Shown in pieces: positions 9,005 to 17,555 of a stretch of DNA of 64,000 nt (its first letter is position 1; each line of letters starts with the position of its first letter). The notes below the pieces were generated by a model. That model was not told the origin of the DNA. It worked only from the letters and a program-made list of their open reading frames with translations, and did not search any database. Made by a program: the position numbers and the translations under genes. Source of the stretch: Streptomyces griseoluteus (lineage in GTDB: Bacteria; Actinomycetota; Actinomycetes; Streptomycetales; Streptomycetaceae); NCBI GenBank assembly GCA_000717735.1, contig JOBE01000003.1, positions 178,955 through 242,954 of the forward strand, given 5' to 3'.

Positions 9005-9039
9005 CACGTACACGTTCACGTCCACAGGAGTAGTCCCCC

Positions 9040-9825
9040 ATGACCCAGCAGAACCCGAGAACCGCCCTCGTCACCGGTGCGACCAGCGGCATCGGCCTCG
9101 CCGTGACCCGGCTGCTCGCCGCGAACGGGCACCGCGTCTTCCTCTGCGCCCGTGACGAGGAGCGGGTCGCGCAGACCGTCAAGGAGCTGCGCGAGGAGGG
9201 CCTGGACGTCGACGGCGCCGCCTGCGACGTCCGCTCCGTCGAGGACGTCCGGCGCTTCGTGCGGCTCGCCGTGGAGCGCTTCGGCACCGTGGACGTCCTC
9301 GTCAACAACGCGGGACGCAGCGGCGGCGGGCCGACCGCCGGCATCGACGACGAGCTGTGGCTCGACGTCATCGACACCAACCTCAACAGCGTCTTCCGGA
9401 TGACCCGCGAGGTGCTGAACGCCGGCGGCATGTCCGCCAAGTCCCGTGGCCGGATCATCAACATCGCCTCCACCGCGGGCAAGCAGGGTGTCGTCCTCGG
9501 CGCCCCCTACTCCGCCTCCAAGCACGGAGTCGTCGGCTTCACCAAGGCCCTCGGCAACGAGCTCGCGCCGACCGGCATCACCGTGAACGCCGTCTGCCCC
9601 GGCTACGTGGAGACGCCCATGGCGCAGCGGGTCCGGCAGGGCTACGCCGCCGCGTACGACGCCACCGAGGACCAGATCCTGGAGAAGTTCCAGGCCAAGA
9701 TCCCGCTCGGCCGCTACTCCACCCCGGAGGAGGTCGCGGGTCTCGTCGGCTACCTCGCCTCCGACACCGCCGCCTCCATCACCTCGCAGGCGCTCAACGT
9801 CTGCGGCGGCCTCGGCAACTTCTGA
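9040..9825 (+). CDS. Polyketide C-9 ketoreductase (ActIII/JadD/UrdD type)
   Basis: A 261-residue short-chain dehydrogenase/reductase. NADPH-binding TGATSGIG at residues 12-19, VLVNNAGRSGGG, and the catalytic PYSASKHGVVGFTKALG segment with Tyr157 and Lys161. The latter segment closely resembles the actinorhodin ketoreductase family, which reduces the C-9 ketone of the nascent polyketide to steer first-ring cyclisation. Position between ACP and aromatase matches the C-D-L gene order of angucycline clusters. The ATG start has an AGGAG site. Confidence 0.95.
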   Translation: MTQQNPRTALVTGATSGIGLAVTRLLAANGHRVFLCARDEERVAQTVKELREEGLDVDGAACDVRSVEDVRRFVRLAVERFGTVDVLVNNAGRSGGGPTAGIDDELWLDVIDTNLNSVFRMTREVLNAGGMSAKSRGRIINIASTAGKQGVVLGAPYSASKHGVVGFTKALGNELAPTGITVNAVCPGYVETPMAQRVRQGYAAAYDATEDQILEKFQAKIPLGRYSTPEEVAGLVGYLASDTAASITSQALNVCGGLGNF

Positions 9826-9874
9826 TCACCCCACCCCACCCCATTCCATTCCATCCCATCCGGATCAAGGAGGC

Positions 9875-10822
9875 ATGGCATCGATGACCGTGCGCGAAGT
9901 GGAACACGAGATCACCGTCGCGGCCCCGGTCGAGCGGGTCTACCAGCTGATCGCGGAGGTCGAGAACTGGCCGCTGATCTTCCCGCCGACCATCTACGTC
10001 GACCACGTGGAGCGCGGTGAGCGCGAGGAGCGCATCCGCATCTGGGCCACCGCCAACGACGACGTCAAGAACTGGACCTCGCGCCGCACCCTCGACGCCG
10101 AGGCCCGGCGGATCACCTTCCGCCAGGAGGTGCCCGCCGAGCCGGTCGCCGCGATGGGCGGTGCCTGGGTCATCGAACCGGCCGGGGCGGACGCCTGCCG
10201 GGTCCGGCTGCTGCACGACTACCGGGCGATCGACGACGACCCGGCCAAGCTCGCCTGGATCGACGAGGCCGTCGACCGCAACAGCCGCTCGGAGCTGGCC
10301 GCCCTGAAGGCCAACGTCGAACGCGTCGCCGCCGAGGACGAGCTGCGCTTCTCCTTCGCCGACGCGGTCACCGTGCAGGGCGCCGCCAAGGACGTCTACG
10401 ACTTCCTGAACGAGGCGGACCTGTGGAAGGAGCGCCTGCCGCACGTCGCGAAGGTCGTCCTCACCGAGACGTCCCCCGGGCTCCAGACGCTGCGGATGGA
10501 CACCCTCACCAAGAACGGCGACTCGCACACCACCGAGTCCGTCCGGGTCTGCTTCCCGCACAGCCGCATCGCGTACAAGCAGACGACGCTGCCCGCCCTG
10601 ATGAACCTGCACACCGGTCTCTGGACGGTCGAGGAGGACGGCGAGGGCACGACCACCGTCACCTCCCACCACACCGTCGTCGTCAACACCGAGAACATCA
10701 CCCGCATCCTCGGTGCCGACGCCGGGGTGCCCGAGGCGCGCGCCTTCCTGCGCGAGGCCCTCGGCGGCAACAGCCGGGCGACCCTCGGGTACGCCAAGGA
10801 GTACGCGGAAGCGCGGCGCTGA
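9875..10822 (+). CDS. Bifunctional aromatase/cyclase (two SRPBCC domains)
   Basis: A 315-residue di-domain aromatase/cyclase of the ActVII/JadE/UrdL class. The N-terminal START/Bet v1-like domain (about 5-150) begins VREVEHEITVAAPVERVYQLIAEVENWPLIFPP. The second domain (about 160-310) begins FSFADAVTVQGAAKDVYDFLNEADLWKERLPHV. It dehydrates and aromatises the first ring of the C-9-reduced polyketide. ATGs at 9875 and 9884 are both possible; AAGGAGG just upstream fits 9875. It follows the ketoreductase after a short CCATT-rich spacer and precedes the hydroxylase-reductase by 3 bp. Confidence 0.93.
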   Translation: MASMTVREVEHEITVAAPVERVYQLIAEVENWPLIFPPTIYVDHVERGEREERIRIWATANDDVKNWTSRRTLDAEARRITFRQEVPAEPVAAMGGAWVIEPAGADACRVRLLHDYRAIDDDPAKLAWIDEAVDRNSRSELAALKANVERVAAEDELRFSFADAVTVQGAAKDVYDFLNEADLWKERLPHVAKVVLTETSPGLQTLRMDTLTKNGDSHTTESVRVCFPHSRIAYKQTTLPALMNLHTGLWTVEEDGEGTTTVTSHHTVVVNTENITRILGADAGVPEARAFLREALGGNSRATLGYAKEYAEARR

Positions 10823-10825
10823 CCC

Positions 10826-12901
10826 GTGGCCGCGACGGGAGGCACTTCCGGGACCGAGGCGCGCGTCACCGATGTGCGTGACACCGACGTGCTCGTCGTC
10901 GGTGCGGGCCCTGCCGGCCTGATGCTCGCCGGTGAACTGCGCCTCGGCGGGGCCCGGGTCACGGTCCTGGAGCGGCTGACCGCCGCCACCGACGAGTCCC
11001 GGGCCTCGGTGCTGCACGCGCGGACCATGGAACTCCTCGACGAGCGGGGGCTCCTCGGCCGCCTGGGGCCGCCGCCGAACGTCGGCCCCGGCCACTTCGG
11101 CGGCCTCCGCCTCGACCTCGCCGAAGCCGGCGACAGCCCGTACGCCGGACTGTGGAAGGCGCCGCAGACCCTCGTCGAGAAGGTGCTGGGGGAGTGGGCC
11201 GCCGGGCTCGGCGCGACCGTGCTCCGCGGCCACACCGTGACCGGCGTGGACGACGGTCCCGACGGGGTACGCGTCGGGGCGCGCGGCCCGGACGGCGCCG
11301 CGCGCGTGTTCCGCGCCGGATACGCGGTGGGCTGCGACGGCATGCGGAGCACCGTCCGTGACCTGGCCGGTTTCGCCTTCCCCGGCGAGGACGCCGGCCG
11401 CGAACTGATCCGCGTCGATCTGACGGGCGTCGACATCGGGGACCGCCGCTTCGAACGGCACCCGCACGGGGTGGCGAACGCCCGCCGCGGCCCGGACGGC
11501 GTCACCCGGCTCATGCTGCACGCCCACGGCTCCGACCCCGGGGCCCGCGTCCGGCCGCCGGACTTCGCCGAGGTGTGCGCCCTGTGGGCCCGCATCACCG
11601 GGGAGGACATCTCCGGCGGGCGGGCCCTGTGGATCGACGCCTTCGACGACGCCTGCCGGCAGGTCACCCGCTACCGGGAGGGCCGGGTGCTGCTCGCCGG
11701 GGACGCCGCGCACGTCCAGCTGCCCGTCGGCGGACAGGCGCTCAACCTGGCCCTCCAGGAGGCCGTCGCCCTCGGCGGCCGGCTCGCGGCCGTCGCGGCC
11801 GGGCGCACCCGGGAGTCCCCTGCCGAGGCGTACGACGCCCTCGACCCGTACGACGTCCTCGACGCGTACGACGCCGAGTGCCGACCGGCGGCCGCCCGCG
11901 TGCTCGGCAACATCCGCGCCCAGGCGCTGCTCCTGTTCGGTCCCTCAGGACTCGACCCGCTGCGGCAGCTCGTCGGCGAACTCCTCGAACTGCCCGCGGC
12001 CCGGCGGCACCTGGCCGCCATGATCAGCGGCCTCGACCGGCCCCGGCAGAGCGGCACCGGCACCGGGATCGGCACAGGCGCCGCCGCCGACCCCGCACGT
12101 ACCACCGACCACACGAAGCGACGCAGGAGGAGCATCACCATGGGCAAGCTCAGCGGGAAGGCCGCGCTCGTCACCGGGTCCAGCCGCGGCATCGGCCGCG
12201 CGACCGCCATCCGCCTGGCCCGTGAGGGGGCCCTGGTCGCCGTCCACTGCTCGCAGCACCGGGAAGCCGCCGACGAGACCGTCGCCACCATCGAGAAGGA
12301 GGGCGGCCGCGCCTTCGCCGTCCAGGCCGAGCTCGGCGTCGCGGGCGACGTGCACGCCCTCTTCCTCGGCCTGGAGCAGGGCCTGAAGGAGCGCACCGGC
12401 TCCACCACCCTCGACATCCTGGTCAACAACGCCGGCGTGATGGGCGGCGTCGCCCCCGAGGACCTCACGCCCGCCGCGTTCGACCGGCTCATCGCCGTCA
12501 ACGCCAAGGCGCCGTACTTCATCGTGCAGCGCGCCCTGAGCCTCATCCCCGACGGCGGACGGATCATCAACATCTCCTCCGGCCTGACCCGCGTCGCCAA
12601 CCCGCAGGAGATCGCCTACGCGATGACGAAGGGCGCGGTCGACCAGCTCACCCTGCACTTCGCCAAGCACCTGGGGCCGCGCCGGATCACCGTCAACAGC
12701 GTCGGTCCCGGCATCACCGACAACGGATCGGCGATCTTCGACAACCCGGAGGCCGTCGAGCAGATGTCCTCGTACTCCGTCTTCGGCCGGGTCGGCGAGG
12801 CCTCCGACGTCGGCGACGTCGTCGCCTTCCTCGCCGGCCCCGACGGGCGCTGGATCACCGGCTCCTACCTGGACGCGAGCGGCGGCACGCTGCTCGGTTG
12901 A
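10826..12901 (+). CDS. Fused FAD hydroxylase - short-chain reductase (PgaM/UrdM-like)
   Basis: A 691-residue two-domain angucycline tailoring enzyme. Residues about 20-415 form a group A flavin monooxygenase (VVGAGPAGLMLAGEL, GCDGMRSTVRDL, GDAAHVQLPVGGQALNLALQEAV). Residues 439-691 form an SDR reductase (TGSSRGIGRATA, VNNAGV, catalytic YAMTK with Tyr598/Lys602). A Thr/Gly-rich linker joins them. PgaM and UrdM have the same layout: the flavin half acts at C-12b and the SDR reduces the C-6 ketone after hydration. GTG start 3 bp after the aromatase. The reductase also has its own ribosome-binding site and ATG inside this ORF, annotated separately. Confidence 0.92.
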   Translation: MAATGGTSGTEARVTDVRDTDVLVVGAGPAGLMLAGELRLGGARVTVLERLTAATDESRASVLHARTMELLDERGLLGRLGPPPNVGPGHFGGLRLDLAEAGDSPYAGLWKAPQTLVEKVLGEWAAGLGATVLRGHTVTGVDDGPDGVRVGARGPDGAARVFRAGYAVGCDGMRSTVRDLAGFAFPGEDAGRELIRVDLTGVDIGDRRFERHPHGVANARRGPDGVTRLMLHAHGSDPGARVRPPDFAEVCALWARITGEDISGGRALWIDAFDDACRQVTRYREGRVLLAGDAAHVQLPVGGQALNLALQEAVALGGRLAAVAAGRTRESPAEAYDALDPYDVLDAYDAECRPAAARVLGNIRAQALLLFGPSGLDPLRQLVGELLELPAARRHLAAMISGLDRPRQSGTGTGIGTGAAADPARTTDHTKRRRRSITMGKLSGKAALVTGSSRGIGRATAIRLAREGALVAVHCSQHREAADETVATIEKEGGRAFAVQAELGVAGDVHALFLGLEQGLKERTGSTTLDILVNNAGVMGGVAPEDLTPAAFDRLIAVNAKAPYFIVQRALSLIPDGGRIINISSGLTRVANPQEIAYAMTKGAVDQLTLHFAKHLGPRRITVNSVGPGITDNGSAIFDNPEAVEQMSSYSVFGRVGEASDVGDVVAFLAGPDGRWITGSYLDASGGTLLG
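12140..12901 (+). CDS. Internal translation start giving free SDR reductase
   Basis: Within the fusion gene, an in-frame ATG at 12140 (residue 439) is preceded by GCAGGAGGAGC, one of the best ribosome-binding sites in the window. It begins exactly at the reductase domain (MGKLSGKAALVTGSSRGIG), giving a stand-alone 253-residue protein. For PgaM a separately translated reductase is reported to be made from an internal start and to associate with the full-length enzyme. The same arrangement is inferred here from the sequence. Confidence 0.72.
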   Translation: MGKLSGKAALVTGSSRGIGRATAIRLAREGALVAVHCSQHREAADETVATIEKEGGRAFAVQAELGVAGDVHALFLGLEQGLKERTGSTTLDILVNNAGVMGGVAPEDLTPAAFDRLIAVNAKAPYFIVQRALSLIPDGGRIINISSGLTRVANPQEIAYAMTKGAVDQLTLHFAKHLGPRRITVNSVGPGITDNGSAIFDNPEAVEQMSSYSVFGRVGEASDVGDVVAFLAGPDGRWITGSYLDASGGTLLG

Positions 12902-12967
12902 AACGCCCATCAGGCCGAGGCGTGTCCGCCCCGGCCCCGACCCCAGCCCGAGGAGGGTGACCCCCGG

Positions 12968-14242
12968 ATGCCGACGACCGTCCGTCCCGCCGAGGCCCCG
13001 CCCGCGGCCGCGTCCCCCCGGTGGCGGCTGCGCGAACGGGCCCTGCTGCTCGTCCTCGCGGGCAACATGCTCATCGACGCGCTCGAGGTCTCCGTCGTCC
13101 TCGTCGCCCTGCCGGCCGTCCGCGCCGACCTCGGACTGCCGCTGTGGCAGGCGCAGGGGGTGATGAGCGGCTTCGCCCTCGGCTTCGCCGCGCTGCTGCT
13201 GCTCGGCCCGCGCATCACCGCGCGGTGGGGCCGGCGCCGTGTCTACCTGCTCTCGCTGCCGGTGTTCACCGCCGCCTCGGTGGCGGGCGGCCTCGCCGAG
13301 GACGGCGCCGTCCTGATCGCCGCCCGGGTGGTCACCGGGGCGTGTGCGGCGCTCACCGCGCCCACCGGCCTCGCCATCATCAGCACCGCCTTCCCCGAAG
13401 GGGCGGAGCGGCGCAGGGCCGTCTCCGTCTACTCCCTGTTCGGGGCGGCCGGGTTCACCCTCGGGTTGCTCTCGGCCGGCGCCCTCACCGGCCTGAGCTG
13501 GCGGTGGGACGTCGTCCTGCCGGGGCCCGTCGCCCTGGTCCTGCTCCTGTTCGGCCTGCGGCTGCTCCCGGCGGACGACGCGTCCGTACGGAACGGGCCC
13601 CGGCCGACGGCAGCCCTGCTGCGGCACGGCCCGCTGCTCCGCTCTGCGGTCGGCGCCGCCCTCCTCAACGGCACCTATCTCGGCCTGCTCGTCCTCCTCA
13701 CCCTCCACTTCCAGGCCCGGTTCGGCTGGGACGCCTGGCGGACGGCCCTGGCCTTCCTGCCCGCCTGCCTGCCGCTCGTCCTCTCGCTGCCCTTCGCCGG
13801 GCGGCTCGTCGAACGGCTCGGGGCCGCCCGGCTCGTCGCGGCGGGCGCCGCGGCGGCGCTGCTCGGTCAGGCGCTCCACCTGCGGCCGGGCGCCCTGGAC
13901 GACTACGCGTCCGGAGTCCTGCCCGGCCTGCTGCTCGTCGGCGCCGCGTTCGTGCTCTCCTTCGCCGCGCTGAACCTGCAGGCCCTGGCCTCGGTTCCGG
14001 CGCCGCAGCGCCCGGCGGCCGTGCCGCTGTACCAGGCGGGCGTGCAGCTCGGCGTGGTCCTCGTCCTGCCGGCGGTCGCCGTCCTCTCCGCCGTCGGCGA
14101 CGGACTGCGCGCGCCGCTCGCGCTGCTCACGGCGCTCGCCGCCGCCGGGTTCTTCACGGCCCTCACCGGACTGCGCGGCGACCGGGAGGACCGGCCGCCC
14201 GTCCCTACGAAACCCTCAGGCCCCTCAGGAGAAACAGCGTGA
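12968..14242 (+). CDS. MFS transporter, probable angucycline exporter
   Basis: A 424-residue major facilitator protein with about 12 hydrophobic segments. The first is LLLVLAGNMLIDALEVSVVLVAL, and the cytoplasmic loop between helices 2 and 3 reads GPRITARWGRRRVYL (the G-x-x-x-D/R-R-x-G-R-R-type MFS loop). A drug:H+ antiporter role exporting the glycosylated angucycline is inferred from its place between tailoring enzymes and the glycosyltransferase. ATG at 12968 after GAGGAGGGTGA. The last 4 bp (GTGA) overlap the glycosyltransferase start. Confidence 0.88.
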   Translation: MPTTVRPAEAPPAAASPRWRLRERALLLVLAGNMLIDALEVSVVLVALPAVRADLGLPLWQAQGVMSGFALGFAALLLLGPRITARWGRRRVYLLSLPVFTAASVAGGLAEDGAVLIAARVVTGACAALTAPTGLAIISTAFPEGAERRRAVSVYSLFGAAGFTLGLLSAGALTGLSWRWDVVLPGPVALVLLLFGLRLLPADDASVRNGPRPTAALLRHGPLLRSAVGAALLNGTYLGLLVLLTLHFQARFGWDAWRTALAFLPACLPLVLSLPFAGRLVERLGAARLVAAGAAAALLGQALHLRPGALDDYASGVLPGLLLVGAAFVLSFAALNLQALASVPAPQRPAAVPLYQAGVQLGVVLVLPAVAVLSAVGDGLRAPLALLTALAAAGFFTALTGLRGDREDRPPVPTKPSGPSGETA

Positions 14243-15384
14243 AGATCCTCTTCGTGGCCGCGGGCAGCCCCGCCACGGTGTTCGCCCTGACACCGCTGGC
14301 CACCGCCGCGCGCAACGCCGGCCACCAGGTGATCATGGCCGCCAACGACGACATGATGCCCGTCGTCGCGTCCATGGCCCTGCCCGGAGTCCCGACCACC
14401 GACCTGCCCATCCGCCACTTCATCACCACCGACCGCCACGGGAAGCCGCTCGACATCCCCGCCGACCCGCTGGAGCAGGCGCACTTCACCGGCGCCTGGT
14501 TCGCCCGGATGGCCCTCGCCGGCCTGGACCGGCTCACGGCGCTCGCCGAGCAGTGGCGGCCCGACGTGGTCGTCGGCGGCACCCTCAGCTACGTCGCGCC
14601 GCTGCTCGCGGCCCGGCTCGGCGTCCCGCACGTCCGGCAGACCTGGGACGGCGTCGACTCGGACGAGATCCACCGCGGCGCCGAGGCCGAACTCGTCTCG
14701 GACCTGCCGGACTTCGGACTCGACGGGCTGTCCACGCCCGACCTCCTCATCGACATCTGCCCGCCCAGCCTCCGCCCCGCCGACGCCGCGCCCGCCCTGC
14801 CGATGCGGCACGTCTCCGTCACCCGGCAGTCCGGCCGCCTCGAACCCTGGATGTACACGCGCGGCGACCGCCCCAGGATCCTGGTCACCTCCGGCAGCCG
14901 CGTCGCCAAGGACAGCTACGACCACAACTTCGAGTTCCTCCGCACCCTCGCCGGCGACCTGGCCGGCTGGGACGCCGAGCTGGTCGTCGCCGCCCCCGAG
15001 GCCGTCGCCGAGGCGCTGCGCCCCGAGCTGCCCGGCGTACGCCTCGGCTGGCTGCCGCTGGACGTCGTCGCACCCACCTGCGACCTGTTCGTGCACCACG
15101 CCGGCGGGGTCTCCACCCTCACCGGACTCACCGCGGGCGTGCCCCAGCTGCTCATCCCCAAGGGCGCCGTGCTGTGCACCCCGGCGCAGCGCGTCGCCGA
15201 CCAGGGCGCGGCCGTCACCCTGCTGCCCGGCGAGGACACCCCCGCCGCGGTCACCGAGGCGTGTCACAACCTTCTCGAGCAGCCCTCCTACCGCACGCGG
15301 GCGGGCGAACTCGCCGCGGAGGTGGCCGGGATGCCGTCCCCCGCGGACCTCGTTCCCGCACTCGAACGACTCCTGCGCGACTGA
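14239..15384 (+). CDS. C-glycosyltransferase, UrdGT2-like
   Basis: A 381-residue GT1-family (GT-B fold) glycosyltransferase. The N-terminus MKILFVAAGSPATVFALTPLATAARNAG, the middle DICPPSLRPADAAPA and LEPWMYTRGDRPRILVTSGSRVAKDSYD, and the donor-site HHAGGVSTLTGLTAGVPQLLIPKG closely resemble what I remember of UrdGT2, the C-glycosyltransferase that puts D-olivose on C-9 of angucyclinones. It is the only glycosyltransferase in the window, so a C-linked sugar is expected. GTG start at 14239 overlaps the exporter stop by 4 bp. Confidence 0.88.
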   Translation: MKILFVAAGSPATVFALTPLATAARNAGHQVIMAANDDMMPVVASMALPGVPTTDLPIRHFITTDRHGKPLDIPADPLEQAHFTGAWFARMALAGLDRLTALAEQWRPDVVVGGTLSYVAPLLAARLGVPHVRQTWDGVDSDEIHRGAEAELVSDLPDFGLDGLSTPDLLIDICPPSLRPADAAPALPMRHVSVTRQSGRLEPWMYTRGDRPRILVTSGSRVAKDSYDHNFEFLRTLAGDLAGWDAELVVAAPEAVAEALRPELPGVRLGWLPLDVVAPTCDLFVHHAGGVSTLTGLTAGVPQLLIPKGAVLCTPAQRVADQGAAVTLLPGEDTPAAVTEACHNLLEQPSYRTRAGELAAEVAGMPSPADLVPALERLLRD

Positions 15385-15409
15385 CGCCGGAAGCGAAAGG
15401 ACCACCCCT

Positions 15410-16477
15410 ATGAAGGCCCTGGTGCTCTCAGGCGGGTCAGGCACGCGCCTGCGCCCCTTCACCTACTCGATGCCCAAACAGCTGATCCCGGTCGCCAACA
15501 CCCCGGTGCTCGTCCACGTCCTGCGCAACATCACCGACCTGGGCGTCACCGAGATCGGCGTGGTCGTCGGCGACCGTGCCGCCGAGATCGAGGCGGTCGT
15601 CGGCGACGGCTCCCGGTTCGGCGCGCGCGTCACCTACCTGCGGCAGGACGCGCCGCGCGGCCTCGCCCACACCGTCGCCATCGCCCGTGACTTCCTCGGC
15701 GACGACGACTTCGCGATGTACCTCGGCGACATCATGCTCCCCGACGGCATCGCCGACGCGGCCGCCGAGTTCACCGCCCGGCGGCCCGCCGCGCAGGTCC
15801 TCGTGCACAAGGTCGCCGACCCCCGCGCGTTCGGCGTCGTCGAGCTCGGCCCCGACGGCGAGGTCCTCGGCCTGGTCGAGAAGCCGCAGGAGCCGCGGAG
15901 CGACCTCGCCCTGTGCGGGGTGTACTTCTTCACCTCAGCCGTGCACGAGGCGGTCGCCGCGATCGAGCCGGGCCCGCGCGGCGAACTGGAGATCACCGAC
16001 GCCGTGCAGTGGCTGGTGAGCGCGGGCGCCCCCGTCCGCGCCCACCACTACTCCGGCTACTGGAAGGACACCGGCCGGGTCGAGGACGTCCTGGACTGCA
16101 ACCGCTACCTGCTCGACGCCGTCCGCGGCTCGGTCGCGGGTCACGTCGACGAGGGCAGCGAACTCATCGGCCCGGTCGTCGTCGAGGAGGGCGCGCGGAT
16201 CGTGCGCTCCCGCGTCACGGGGCCGGTGGTCGTGGGCGCCGGCTCCGTCGTCCGGGACAGCCACCTCGGCCCGTACACCTCGGTCGGCCGCGACTGCGTG
16301 GTCGTGGGCAGCCGCCTGGAGGACTCCATCGCCCTCGACGGGGCCTCCGTCACCGGCATCCGCAGCCTGCGGCACTCCGTCATCGGCCGGTCCGCCTCGG
16401 TCGGCCCGACCGGCGGCGGCGCGGACCACGTACGGCTCGTCGTCGGCGACCACACGCGCGTGGAGGTGGCCTCGTGA
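15410..16477 (+). CDS. rfbA: Glucose-1-phosphate thymidylyltransferase (long form)
   Basis: A 355-residue nucleotidyltransferase making dTDP-glucose from dTTP and glucose-1-phosphate, the first step of the deoxysugar route. The N-terminal signature is LSGGSGTRLRPFTYSMPKQLIP. C-terminal hexapeptide (left-handed beta helix) repeats follow from about residue 250, with V/I every sixth residue (VVVEEGARIVRSRVTGPVVVGAGS). This longer form is typical of antibiotic clusters (StrD, UrdG). The stop overlaps the 4,6-dehydratase start by 4 bp. Confidence 0.93.
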   Translation: MKALVLSGGSGTRLRPFTYSMPKQLIPVANTPVLVHVLRNITDLGVTEIGVVVGDRAAEIEAVVGDGSRFGARVTYLRQDAPRGLAHTVAIARDFLGDDDFAMYLGDIMLPDGIADAAAEFTARRPAAQVLVHKVADPRAFGVVELGPDGEVLGLVEKPQEPRSDLALCGVYFFTSAVHEAVAAIEPGPRGELEITDAVQWLVSAGAPVRAHHYSGYWKDTGRVEDVLDCNRYLLDAVRGSVAGHVDEGSELIGPVVVEEGARIVRSRVTGPVVVGAGSVVRDSHLGPYTSVGRDCVVVGSRLEDSIALDGASVTGIRSLRHSVIGRSASVGPTGGGADHVRLVVGDHTRVEVAS

Positions 16478-17460
16478 GGATCCTCGTCACCGGCGGCGCC
16501 GGTTTCATCGGCTCCCACTTCGTCCGCGGGCTGCTCGCGAACCACTACCCGCGCTGGGCGGACGCGCACGTCACGGTCCTGGACAAGCTGACGTACGCCG
16601 GCAACCGCGACAACCTGCCCGCGTCCCACCCCCGCCTGGAGTTCGTCCGCGGCGACGTCTGCGACCACGCGCTGCTGCGCGAACTGCTGCCGGGACACGA
16701 CGCCGTCGTGCACTTCGCCGCCGAGTCGCACGTCGACCGGTCCCTCCAGGGCGCCACGGACTTCTTCCGCACCAACGTCCTCGGTACGCAGACCCTCTTC
16801 GACGCGGCCGTCGCCGCGGGCACGCCCCGCGTCGTCCACGTCTCCACCGACGAGGTGTACGGCTCGCTGGCCGAGGGCTCCTGGACGGAGGACATGCCGC
16901 TGCTGCCCAACTCGCCGTACGCGGCCTCCAAGGCGTCCTCGGACCTGGTCGCCCGCGCCTACTGGCGCAGCCACGGCCTGAACGTGTCGGTCACCCGCTG
17001 CTCCAACAACTACGGGCCGTACCAGCACCCCGAGAAGCTGATCCCGCTGTTCGTCACGAACCTGCTCGAGGGCAGTCCGGTCCCGCTGTACGGCGACGGG
17101 CGCAACGTCCGCGAGTGGCTGCACGTCGACGACCACTGCCGGGGCATCGCGCTCGTCCTCGACGGCGGCCGCGCGGGCGAGGTGTACAACATCGGCGGCG
17201 GCAACGAGCACACCAACCTGGAGATCACCCACCAGCTGCTCGAACTGCTCGGCGCGGGGCCCGAGACGATCCGGCGGGTCGCCGACCGGCAGGGCCACGA
17301 CCTGCGCTACTCGGTCGACGAGACGAAGATCCGCGAGGAGCTGGGCTACGCGCCGGCGATCGACTTCGCGCGGGGCCTCGCCGACACCGTCGACTGGTAC
17401 CGGGACCACCCGGACTGGTGGAAGCCCGCCAAGCACCGGACGGAACACGGCACGGCCTGA
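16474..17460 (+). CDS. rfbB: dTDP-glucose 4,6-dehydratase
   Basis: A 328-residue extended SDR enzyme converting dTDP-glucose to dTDP-4-keto-6-deoxyglucose with bound NAD+. Motifs: VTGGAGFIGSH at residues 5-15, HFAAESHVDRS, the catalytic STDEVYG, YAASK (Tyr/Lys pair), and NNYGPYQHPEKLIP. GTG start at 16474 inside the preceding stop. It is the second of five sugar genes and the common branch point for all 6-deoxysugars. A 95-bp gap separates it from the 4-ketoreductase. Confidence 0.96.
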   Translation: MRILVTGGAGFIGSHFVRGLLANHYPRWADAHVTVLDKLTYAGNRDNLPASHPRLEFVRGDVCDHALLRELLPGHDAVVHFAAESHVDRSLQGATDFFRTNVLGTQTLFDAAVAAGTPRVVHVSTDEVYGSLAEGSWTEDMPLLPNSPYAASKASSDLVARAYWRSHGLNVSVTRCSNNYGPYQHPEKLIPLFVTNLLEGSPVPLYGDGRNVREWLHVDDHCRGIALVLDGGRAGEVYNIGGGNEHTNLEITHQLLELLGAGPETIRRVADRQGHDLRYSVDETKIREELGYAPAIDFARGLADTVDWYRDHPDWWKPAKHRTEHGTA

Positions 17461-17555
17461 CGCCCGCCGCGGGCACGGCCTGACCCCCGCTGCCCCGGCC
17501 TCCGTACGGGGGCTCCCGCCTCCGACCCTCCCGCACAGGAACAGGAGCCAGCGCA

